Source: Spirosoma arboris (GTDB lineage: Bacteria; Bacteroidota; Bacteroidia; Cytophagales; Spirosomataceae). Taken from it: a stretch of DNA of 64,000 bases. Positions 52,709 to 60,841 of the stretch are shown here, one piece after another. The stretch covers positions 1 to 64,000 of the forward strand of contig NZ_WPIN01000008.1 in the NCBI RefSeq assembly GCF_009754945.1, in the 5' to 3' direction. Each line of letters begins with the position of its first letter. The first letter of the stretch is position 1. Below the pieces are notes generated by a model. It made no database searches, was not told the DNA's origin, and saw nothing but the letters and a program-made list of their open reading frames with translations. The position numbers were made by a program, and so were the translations under genes.

Positions 52709-55345
52709 CTACTCACTTCGTAACGATTTTACCGGGTTCATTACAGCCGCTCTGATGCTTTGGAAACTAATGGTTAAGACGGCGACTGAAACGGTTAATA
52801 AGGCCGTCAGCACAAACATCCACCACTCAATAGCTATCGGATAAGCGAAACTCTGCAACCATTTAGTCATGGCCCACCAGGCCAATGGAGAAGTAAGAAC
52901 AGTCGCAAGTAGTACCAGTCGAAGGAAGTCTCTGGACAGCAGTACAATTATCCCCGATACGGTAGCACCCAACACCTTCCGAATGCCAACTTCTTTGGTA
53001 CGGACCTGGGCGGCATAGGCGGATAAACCAAATAACCCCAGGCACGAAATGAACATGGCGAAGACAGCAAACACGTTTAATACATTGCCAACTCGCTGTT
53101 CTGAATCGTAGAGTCGAGCCATTTTTTCATCCAGAAATGTATAAATGAACAAGCTGCCGGGCGAGAGACGAGCCAACGACGATTGAGCGAATTGTAAGGT
53201 TTCAGCCAGTTTGCTCCCTTTGATTTTTAGTAGAAAATAGTTCGCTTGCCCAGGGTGCTGGACAATCACCAATGGCTCTACGGTCGAGTGTAAAGACGCA
53301 AAATGAAAGTCTTTGGCAATGCCCACTATCTCGCCAGTGTCTCCTAAGGATACGACTTTCTGCCCGACGGGAGAATCCAGTTTGAGAGCCTTGGCAGCCG
53401 CTTCGTTCAGGATAACAGGAAAGTGAGCATTCTCCTCTTTCCTGACGAAATTTCGACCCGCTTTCAGCCCGATCTGTAGGACGGGAAGTGTGTTTTCATC
53501 GGCCCACATGAACCGAAGCTGACTCGCATCATCCGGCCTTCCCACTGGAGTAAGCATATCGGTACTGAAGCGGTCGCCCGGTAAGGTTGAGATTCGCGCT
53601 ACGTTTGTAATGGCTGAGTTTTTCTGAAATTCCTGCTGAATCGCATTGGCTTTATCCCACATTTCCTTCCCGTAAAGTTTTACGGCTACGACTTGATCCT
53701 GATCGAACCCCAACTCTTTAGTCTGGAAAAACTTCATTTGGCGGTACACGACAATGGTACTGAAGATCATGAATACCGATACACTGAACTGAAAGACAAT
53801 CAGCCCTTTGCGAACTAACGTGACCGATGAAGCCTGACTTTTCTTGCCTTTTAGCGAGGTAACGGGATCGAAGTTAGAAATGAACCAGGCGGGGTAAAAA
53901 CCTGCAATCAGACTAATTAGCACAGTTAACAGCACCATCAGGACGACGTTCGATAGCGTGAACGGCTGTCCGAACCGGAGGTTCTTGGCGGCCAATTCAT
54001 TATAAAACGGAATGGCTAATCGGAATAAGAGAAAGGCGACGGAAGCGGCTATCAGCGTCAGAATGAACGATTCGCCAAGAAACTGCCTGACTAACTGCTC
54101 TTTTCGGGCACCCAGTACTTTGCGTACACCCACTTCTTTCATTCGGTTAAATGCCTGCGCCGTGGCCATATTGATGAAATTCACCGACGCGATCAGTAGG
54201 ATAAACAGGGCCGCAATGGAAAAAACGTACACATAAGTGATGTCGCTGTTCGGACCCATTTCCTTTTCCAGCCTGGAGTGCAGGTGGATATCTGTAATGG
54301 GCTGAATGGGCGTTCTCCGACTTGCCAGAATTTCCTTTCGGGTTTCGCCTTTGGCCTCATAGAATTTCACCATGAATTCCGGAATCCGCGCTTCCACATC
54401 CGAACGCGAGGCACTGTTGTTCAGTACGATATAGTTATAGAACCCTGACCAGCTTCGGTTTTCCAGATCCTTTTTGTCAGTATATCGATAGTAAGTGGCC
54501 ATGGAAATGAGGTAATCGAATTGCAGGTGCGTTGGGAATGAGAAGCTCCTGATCACACCCGTTACCGTCAATGTCCGCTTGTCCAGATCATCCTGAATCC
54601 GTTTTCCTATTGGGTCTTCGTTGCCAAAGTATTTTGTCGCCATCGCTTCGGTGAGGACAATGGCGTCGATCTGTTTGAGGGCCGTTCGCGGATCACCTTT
54701 GACAAACGGAAGATCGAATACGTCAACCACAGTCGAGTCGGCGAAATACCCACTTTTCTCTTCGAACTGCTTTATCGCACCTCCCGACGGTACATAGCTG
54801 AACACCCGATCTGGATAAGGTCGGTGGAAGCGGGCTACGGTTTGGATTGCGGGGATTTCTTTTTGCATTTCCACCCCCAGAATAGGGGACGTAGCGGCCC
54901 ACTGTCGGGTTTTCTCTCCAATATTGTCTGACGTGACTCGGAAAATACGGTCAGCTTTCGAGAAGCCTTTATCGTAACTCAACTCTTCCCGTACGTGCAA
55001 AATCATCAGCAAGCCACAGGCCAGCCCCAGAGCAAGTCCGGTTATCGTAAGCGTACTGTTTAATTTGTATCGGACTACGTTCCGTCGGGCGATGGTGAAA
55101 TAGTTGCTTAACATAGCAGTAGTTGTTGGGTTTGGATATGGGTACTCTCCAGTTGACGTTCGCTTAATTGTAAAGGGCTTAATAAAGCCGATCACATCCC
55201 GCCAGTAGCGCCACCGCGCCCGCCGTTCACCAATCAGCCTAACCTGATAGGTAAACTCCTCATGCAAATCCCCCTGCACTTCCTCCAGTCGGTGAGGTGC
55301 GCAGAAGAAGCGAAGGAGTTGATTGGCCAGACGGGGTGGTGTCAT
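52709..55345 (-). CDS. P9: FtsX/MacB-type permease with class B prefix domain
   Basis: The 878-residue protein has the prefix FCAPHRLEEVQGDLHEEFTY and IGERRARWRYWRDVIGFIKP. The core has GLALGLACGLLMILHVREEL after helix 1 and MATAQAFNRMKEVGVRKVLG in the first coupling region. It lacks the SxKRA form of the other members. The second coupling motif is AAQVRTKEVGIRKVLGATVS. It shares more with P7 than with the WVYDELS group. It ends NPVKSLRSE. Confidence 0.91.
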   Translation of the reverse strand: MTPPRLANQLLRFFCAPHRLEEVQGDLHEEFTYQVRLIGERRARWRYWRDVIGFIKPFTIKRTSTGEYPYPNPTTTAMLSNYFTIARRNVVRYKLNSTLTITGLALGLACGLLMILHVREELSYDKGFSKADRIFRVTSDNIGEKTRQWAATSPILGVEMQKEIPAIQTVARFHRPYPDRVFSYVPSGGAIKQFEEKSGYFADSTVVDVFDLPFVKGDPRTALKQIDAIVLTEAMATKYFGNEDPIGKRIQDDLDKRTLTVTGVIRSFSFPTHLQFDYLISMATYYRYTDKKDLENRSWSGFYNYIVLNNSASRSDVEARIPEFMVKFYEAKGETRKEILASRRTPIQPITDIHLHSRLEKEMGPNSDITYVYVFSIAALFILLIASVNFINMATAQAFNRMKEVGVRKVLGARKEQLVRQFLGESFILTLIAASVAFLLFRLAIPFYNELAAKNLRFGQPFTLSNVVLMVLLTVLISLIAGFYPAWFISNFDPVTSLKGKKSQASSVTLVRKGLIVFQFSVSVFMIFSTIVVYRQMKFFQTKELGFDQDQVVAVKLYGKEMWDKANAIQQEFQKNSAITNVARISTLPGDRFSTDMLTPVGRPDDASQLRFMWADENTLPVLQIGLKAGRNFVRKEENAHFPVILNEAAAKALKLDSPVGQKVVSLGDTGEIVGIAKDFHFASLHSTVEPLVIVQHPGQANYFLLKIKGSKLAETLQFAQSSLARLSPGSLFIYTFLDEKMARLYDSEQRVGNVLNVFAVFAMFISCLGLFGLSAYAAQVRTKEVGIRKVLGATVSGIIVLLSRDFLRLVLLATVLTSPLAWWAMTKWLQSFAYPIAIEWWMFVLTALLTVSVAVLTISFQSIRAAVMNPVKSLRSE

Positions 55346-55370
55346 GGTTTTTCATTTGGTTATGTTGATT

Positions 55371-55398
55371 GTAGAGACAGGGCATGCCCTGTCTCTAC
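55371..55398. repeat. Family C perfect palindrome, copy 2 (P9/P10 junction)
   Basis: A 28-bp perfect palindrome that starts GTAGAGACAGGG and is centred on GGCATGCC. Compared with copy 1, A at position 10 became G and the paired T became C, so pairing is kept. Confidence 0.92.
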
Positions 55399-55408
55399 GG
55401 CGAATGTA

Positions 55409-58060
55409 TTATTCACTGCGTAACGATTTCACCGGGTTCATCAACGCGGCTTTGATGCTTTGGAAACTGACTGTCAGCAGCGCAACGGACAGGGCCAGTA
55501 AACCCGCAAGCACAAACACCCACCATTGAACATCGATTCGGTATGCAAAATCGGATAGCCACTGATTCATTGAGTACCAGGCGATGGGTACAGCAATGAA
55601 AATGGCGATAATAACCAGTTTGATAAAGTCTTTGGCCAGCAACTGAATGATTCCTGTTACACTGGCTCCCAGTACTTTACGGACACCGATCTCACGAGTA
55701 CGTACCTGCGCCGTATACGTTGCCAGACCAAACAGGCCTAAACATGAGATCAGAATGGCAATGGTCGCAAAGACGTTGAACAGCGTACCGGTTTTCTGTT
55801 CTGATTTATAGAGATTGTTGAATACATCGTCCAGGAAAGCGTAGTCTAATGGATAATCGGGATTGTATTGTTTCCAGGAACGTTCGGCGGCAGCAATGAC
55901 CTGTTCCGCATTTTGCCCGGTTGTTTTTATGTAGATCGCCCGCATCTGATTGGGCTCGTAATAAAAAATGGCAGGCTCTATTTTCTGGCGCATCGACGCA
56001 AAGTGGAAATCCTTCACAACACCAATGATGGTTCCGTCGTGATTCCTTAGCTTGAACCGCTTGCCAATGGGGTTTTTAATGCGGGCGGTTTTGACGGCGG
56101 TCTCGTTTAAAATGAAATGCAACGAGTCGGCAACAGCACCGGTGAAATTAACGCCCTGTTCCAACTTCATTTTGAAGAAGGGAATGAAATCTTTATCGAC
56201 TGCTACGGGACGTACCATCATGGTTTCGCCCTGTTCTTTGCCATCCCACTCATTGTTGCCGGTTTGCTCCCCAATCCGGACAATATTCGAGCTAGCTCGC
56301 GTGACGCCCGCAACGCCCGGCTGTTGCAGTAATTCGGCTTTTACGGCGTCGTAATGCGGGCTCATGTCCCGCATGGAAAAGGCAAACACATGCGTTTTGT
56401 CGTACCCCAATTCCTTTGACCGGATGTATTGCAGTTGATTGCTGATGATAAACGTACCGACCATCAGAATAACTGACACCGCAAACTGGGTCACCACCAG
56501 GATTTTTCGGAAGGTAGCTTCACTCAGGCGGGATGACACTTTACCTTTCAGCGCTTTCAGTGGCTCCAGCGACGAGAGTAACAGCGCCGGATAAATACTC
56601 GACGCGATCAAGGTTCCACTTATAGCCAGTCCAATAACCTGCCAGATATGGTAATTCGTAAAATCAAGAACAATTTCCTTCCCTGAAAGCTGGTTGTAGG
56701 TCGGCAGAAGCAGATACAGTAGCCCGATGGCAAGCACCGTTGCCAATGAGAAAAGCAAGGCCGTTTCAATAATGAACTGCACAAACAGTTGCCCTTTTGT
56801 TGCACCCACCACTTTGCGCATACTCACCTCTTTGGAGCGGAGGAGGGAGCGGGCCGTGGAGAGGTTTACGTAATTAATGCAGGCAATCGCCAAAATGAGC
56901 AGAGCGATAATCGAGAACATCCGGACCGTTTCAATTCCGCCATTGGTACCATCAGCTCTGTACAGGTGCATATCGGACAGAGGCTGTAACAGATACGTAA
57001 GGTCGGTATCATCTGGTTTGTTGCGAAGGTGAATGTTCCTCAGTTTAGTCGCTACGCTGCTAACCGACGCACTCGGCTCAAGGAGCAAATAGGTTTCGTA
57101 ACTAAACTGATGGAAATCATTGTCCCGGTTTCGACCGTCCGTTCTATCCTGATACATCGTGGTAAACAGGAGTGAAATCGGCATGAACATGTCGTTCTGG
57201 ATGCTCGAATTTTTCGGAAAATCCTTGATAACACCACTTACTTTAAACGAGACATTATTGGCCATCAGGATTTTGCCCAACGGGTTTTCATCGCCAAAAT
57301 ACCGTTTGGCAGTCGTTTCAGTCAGCACAACGGAATGCTCATCGGGAAACGGTTTGGCTGGATTTCCCTGAATAAGAGGAAAATCGAAAACCGAAAAGAA
57401 AGAAGGGTCGGTAAAGGCTGTTTTCTCTTTGTTGACGACTTTATCCTTGTATTTAAACAGCGTGAAATAGCCATTGCCTGTCATACGGACAGCATCCTTC
57501 ACTTCGGGGACTTCTTTCTTCCCAAATTCGGCAATGGGTGCTACCGTATTTGCCCATATCTGTCGGCTGCTACCCGTACCCGCCCAGTTTTCGAGTCGAT
57601 AGATGTTGGACACCTTCGCATGAAATCGATCAAAGCTTAGTTCGTCCTGTACCCACAGTAAAATCAGGATACCCACGGCCAATCCGGCAGTCAGACCCGT
57701 AATGTTGATGACCGAATAGAACTGGTTTTTTACCAGATTGCGCCAGGCGGTTCTAAAATAATTGCGTAGCATATAACTGTTTAAAAAAGATGAAGATGAA
57801 TCGACACCGAAGCGTCCGGCAAGTCGGAGCGGAACTGATGGTGTTCGTTTCATCGCAAATGGCTTAATAAATCCCAATACATCCCGCCAATAAGACCAGC
57901 GTGCCCGACGCTCACCAATCCGCTCAACTTGATACGCGAATTCCTCATGCAAATCCCCCTGCACTTCCTCCAGGCGATGGGGAGCGCAAAAGAGTTTGAG
58001 CAGGCGGTCAGCTAAGCGGGGCGGTCGGAATGCCGCACCACCGACGTTTCGGGGTTTCAT
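55409..58060 (-). CDS. P10: FtsX/MacB-type permease with class B prefix domain
   Basis: The 883-residue protein has an extended N-terminus (KPRNVGGAAFRPPRL) before FCAPHRLEEVQGDLHEEFAY, and a Ser-rich linker (GRFGVDSSSSFLNSYML) between prefix and core. After helix 1 it reads GLAVGILILLWVQDELSFDR. The first coupling region has TARSLLRSKEVSMRKVVGAT, in which the usual Gly is Ser. The second has AQVRTREIGVRKVLGASVTG. The core stands somewhat apart from the other groups, with distant similarity to P4. Confidence 0.91.
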   Translation of the reverse strand: MKPRNVGGAAFRPPRLADRLLKLFCAPHRLEEVQGDLHEEFAYQVERIGERRARWSYWRDVLGFIKPFAMKRTPSVPLRLAGRFGVDSSSSFLNSYMLRNYFRTAWRNLVKNQFYSVINITGLTAGLAVGILILLWVQDELSFDRFHAKVSNIYRLENWAGTGSSRQIWANTVAPIAEFGKKEVPEVKDAVRMTGNGYFTLFKYKDKVVNKEKTAFTDPSFFSVFDFPLIQGNPAKPFPDEHSVVLTETTAKRYFGDENPLGKILMANNVSFKVSGVIKDFPKNSSIQNDMFMPISLLFTTMYQDRTDGRNRDNDFHQFSYETYLLLEPSASVSSVATKLRNIHLRNKPDDTDLTYLLQPLSDMHLYRADGTNGGIETVRMFSIIALLILAIACINYVNLSTARSLLRSKEVSMRKVVGATKGQLFVQFIIETALLFSLATVLAIGLLYLLLPTYNQLSGKEIVLDFTNYHIWQVIGLAISGTLIASSIYPALLLSSLEPLKALKGKVSSRLSEATFRKILVVTQFAVSVILMVGTFIISNQLQYIRSKELGYDKTHVFAFSMRDMSPHYDAVKAELLQQPGVAGVTRASSNIVRIGEQTGNNEWDGKEQGETMMVRPVAVDKDFIPFFKMKLEQGVNFTGAVADSLHFILNETAVKTARIKNPIGKRFKLRNHDGTIIGVVKDFHFASMRQKIEPAIFYYEPNQMRAIYIKTTGQNAEQVIAAAERSWKQYNPDYPLDYAFLDDVFNNLYKSEQKTGTLFNVFATIAILISCLGLFGLATYTAQVRTREIGVRKVLGASVTGIIQLLAKDFIKLVIIAIFIAVPIAWYSMNQWLSDFAYRIDVQWWVFVLAGLLALSVALLTVSFQSIKAALMNPVKSLRSE

Positions 58061-58070
58061 AATTGTAGCG

Positions 58071-58128
58071 CCGACCGTCCCGGTCGGGTGGATAAATCCA
58101 ATATTTCACGGCCGACCGGAACGGTCGG
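58071..58128. repeat. Family A palindrome, copy 6 (P10/P11 junction)
   Basis: Arms at 58071-58087 and 58112-58128 with a 24-nt spacer. The right arm has one change (GGGA to GGAA), which falls in the loop of its own small hairpin. The P11 stop codon is 2 bp beyond. Confidence 0.9.
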
Positions 58129-58130
58129 CA

Positions 58131-60761
58131 CTACTCACTTCGCAATGATTTAACCGGGTTCATCAAGGCGGCTTTGATGCTTTGAAAACTAACCGTTGCC
58201 AGGGCAATTACAACCGATAGTATACCTGCCATGACGAACATCCACCACTCGATATTAATCTTATAGGCGAATCCCTGAAGCCATTGATTCATGGCCCACC
58301 ACGCTAAAGGCGAGGCAATCAGGATAGCGATGGCAACCGGTTTTAGAAAATCCTGCGAGAGGAGGCCGACGATGCTGGTCACCGATGCACCCAGCACTTT
58401 GCGAACACCAATCTCTTTGGTGCGCTGCTCGGCGGTGAACGTAGCTAATCCAAACAGACCCAGACACGAAATGAAAATGGCCAGGAACGCAAAGTAATTT
58501 GAGAGTTTGCTCACAATCTGCTCGCTCTTGTACTGACTGGCGTAAGCCTGATCGGTGAACGAATAGGTGAAGGGGAATTTCGGATTCAGTTTTTTGCAGA
58601 TGGTCTCCAACTGAGCAAGGGCTTCGGTGGTTTTACCGGCTTCAATACGGACAATTACATTGCCTCCCTGCCGTCTCTTACCTGTATTTAACGTAGCAAT
58701 TAGTGGTCGTATAGCCGTATGCAGGGATTGAAAATGGAAATCTTTCAAAACACCGACGATCGTTCCCTTGCCATTGCCCCAGGTTAACGTTTTGCCGATC
58801 GGATTTTTGAAGCCGATAACTTTTAGAGCCGCTTCATTGATCAGAAAACCAGTGGAGTCTGTTGGAAACGCTTTTGAGAAATCCCGCCCTTCTACTACCT
58901 TGATGTTCATTGCTTTGACAAAATCATAGCCAACACCGACGGGCGTAAATCGAACTTTGTCATTCGGATCAGCCCCGGCCCAACTGATGCCTTCGGTTCC
59001 TGACCCATTGGACGCTGGTTCTGCGGACATGTGCGATACCTGCTTTATACTCGGAATCTGCGAAAGCTCTTCTTTCAGAATGTCATAGTTCTTGTTCAGA
59101 TCACCTTCCAGCGGAAAATAAATGAGATTCTCCCGGTCATAGCCTAGATTTTTGGATTGTACATATTCCACCTGTTTGTAGATGATAATCATGCCTACAA
59201 TCAGGATGATCGACAGGGCAAACTGAAAGACAACCAGCCCTTGCCGAAGCCAGGTGGACTTTGTGTCAAACTTCAACGCGCCTTTCAACACGCGAACTGG
59301 ACTAAGTGAAGACAGGAAAAAGGCAGGATAACTTCCGGCTAGTAAACCCGTTGTCAGAGTCAGGCCAATCAGAATCTCCCAGGACGAAAGCGTATTTATG
59401 GGCAGAGCGATCTGTTTGCCGGTCAGACTATTGAACGCCGGCAGGAGCAAGGCCACGAATAAGACTGCCAGTAAAACAGAGAAGATTGTGAGCAACAGGG
59501 CTTCGCCAATAAATTGCCCGATCAACAAAAAACGAGCGGCTCCGATCACCTTCCGAACCCCCACTTCTTTGGCCCGTTTGGCCGACCGGGCTGTGGCCAG
59601 ATTCATGAAATTGACGCAGGCAATCAGCAGGATAAACACTGCGACAATGGTAAACAATCGCACATATTCGATACGCCCACCGTCGATTTTATCATTCTTG
59701 AAATTACTATTCAGGTAGTATTCGTGGAAAGGCTGCATGGCCAGCTCGGTGTGAAAAGGCTTGCCTTCGTCCCGATTAAACTTGTCGAGCAGATGCTTAA
59801 TTTTCGCTTCTACTTTTGCCGGATCAGCATCGGGGCGAAGCATAAAAAAGGTGAGTGGATCGGTACTTTCCCAACCTTTGGCCCATTGATTATCCTCTAC
59901 ATATTCATCCCAATTGCGCAAACAATCGAATTGTAAGGTGCTGTTTTGGCCTATGTTTTCAAAGACGGCGGTTACCAGCAAATCTTTACGATTGTCGAAC
60001 CGGATGGATTTGCCAATGGCTTTTTCGGGGCTACCAAAAAACGTTTCGGCCATTGTTCGGGAAATTGCCAGACTATTGCGATCTCTCAACGCAGCTTCGG
60101 GAGTTCCCTGCAAGAGCTTGTAACTGAACATCTTGAAGAAATCAGCATTAGCCGCGTTGGTCGCCTGTTTGTTCACTTTAGCGCCGACGGAGAATGTTTG
60201 GTTGCTTACCCATTCATAAGGCGTTGCCATCTGAATTTCGGGCACCGATTTTTTTAACTCATCGGCCAGCGGACCGGGAGTCCAGATGACGCCCTGTACT
60301 TTTCCGCTGAAAAACTCCCGCATATAAATTCGATACAATTGCTGCTTGTTAGCATGAAACGCATCGACATTCAGCTCATCCTGAACCCATAGCATAATCA
60401 ATAAACTACAGGCCATGCCCAAAGCAAGACCGAGCATATTGATGGCCGAGAACGTCTTGTTCTTGGTAAGGTTTCGAAATGCGATTTTGACATAATTCTG
60501 TAGCATAGCTGGGTTCATTAAATACGTTGTTGTATCGGTACTATATCGGTGATGCTGCATGGCTACCACCGGTTTTCGTTTCATCGCAAAGGGTTTTACA
60601 AACCCCAACACATCCCACCAGTAGCGCCACCGCGCCCGACGCTCACCAATCCGCCCGACCTGATATGCGAACTCTTCGTGCAAATCCCCCTGCACTTCCT
60701 CCAGGCGATGGGGAGCGCAAACGAGTTTGAGCAGGCGGTCGGCTAAGCGGGGTGGATTCAT
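58131..60761 (-). CDS. P11: FtsX/MacB-type permease with class B prefix domain
   Basis: The 876-residue protein has the prefix VCAPHRLEEVQGDLHEEFAY with RARWRYWWDVLGFVKPFAMK. The core matches P3: MACSLLIMLWVQDELNVDAF after helix 1, ARSAKRAKEVGVRKVIGAAR in the first coupling region and NSLTGKQIALPIN later. The second coupling motif is AEQRTKEIGVRKVLGASVTS. Since P3 carries a class A prefix, this pair shows that prefix and core have separate histories. Confidence 0.92.
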   Translation of the reverse strand: MNPPRLADRLLKLVCAPHRLEEVQGDLHEEFAYQVGRIGERRARWRYWWDVLGFVKPFAMKRKPVVAMQHHRYSTDTTTYLMNPAMLQNYVKIAFRNLTKNKTFSAINMLGLALGMACSLLIMLWVQDELNVDAFHANKQQLYRIYMREFFSGKVQGVIWTPGPLADELKKSVPEIQMATPYEWVSNQTFSVGAKVNKQATNAANADFFKMFSYKLLQGTPEAALRDRNSLAISRTMAETFFGSPEKAIGKSIRFDNRKDLLVTAVFENIGQNSTLQFDCLRNWDEYVEDNQWAKGWESTDPLTFFMLRPDADPAKVEAKIKHLLDKFNRDEGKPFHTELAMQPFHEYYLNSNFKNDKIDGGRIEYVRLFTIVAVFILLIACVNFMNLATARSAKRAKEVGVRKVIGAARFLLIGQFIGEALLLTIFSVLLAVLFVALLLPAFNSLTGKQIALPINTLSSWEILIGLTLTTGLLAGSYPAFFLSSLSPVRVLKGALKFDTKSTWLRQGLVVFQFALSIILIVGMIIIYKQVEYVQSKNLGYDRENLIYFPLEGDLNKNYDILKEELSQIPSIKQVSHMSAEPASNGSGTEGISWAGADPNDKVRFTPVGVGYDFVKAMNIKVVEGRDFSKAFPTDSTGFLINEAALKVIGFKNPIGKTLTWGNGKGTIVGVLKDFHFQSLHTAIRPLIATLNTGKRRQGGNVIVRIEAGKTTEALAQLETICKKLNPKFPFTYSFTDQAYASQYKSEQIVSKLSNYFAFLAIFISCLGLFGLATFTAEQRTKEIGVRKVLGASVTSIVGLLSQDFLKPVAIAILIASPLAWWAMNQWLQGFAYKINIEWWMFVMAGILSVVIALATVSFQSIKAALMNPVKSLRSE

Positions 60762-60771
60762 GGCAAGGGGC

Positions 60772-60841
60772 TTGGAGCGCGGAGCAGGGGCATAAAGTAC
60801 ACTGCTGAGTAATCCCAGCTCCGTGCGCCCTGCTCCACGCT
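60772..60841. repeat. Family D imperfect inverted repeat, copy 1 (P11/P12 junction)
   Basis: Left arm with GCGCGGAGCAGGG and right arm with CCCTGCTCCACGC, at about 60772-60790 and 60825-60841, separated by about 35 nt. The element fills the junction between the P12 stop codon and the P11 start. Confidence 0.8.
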
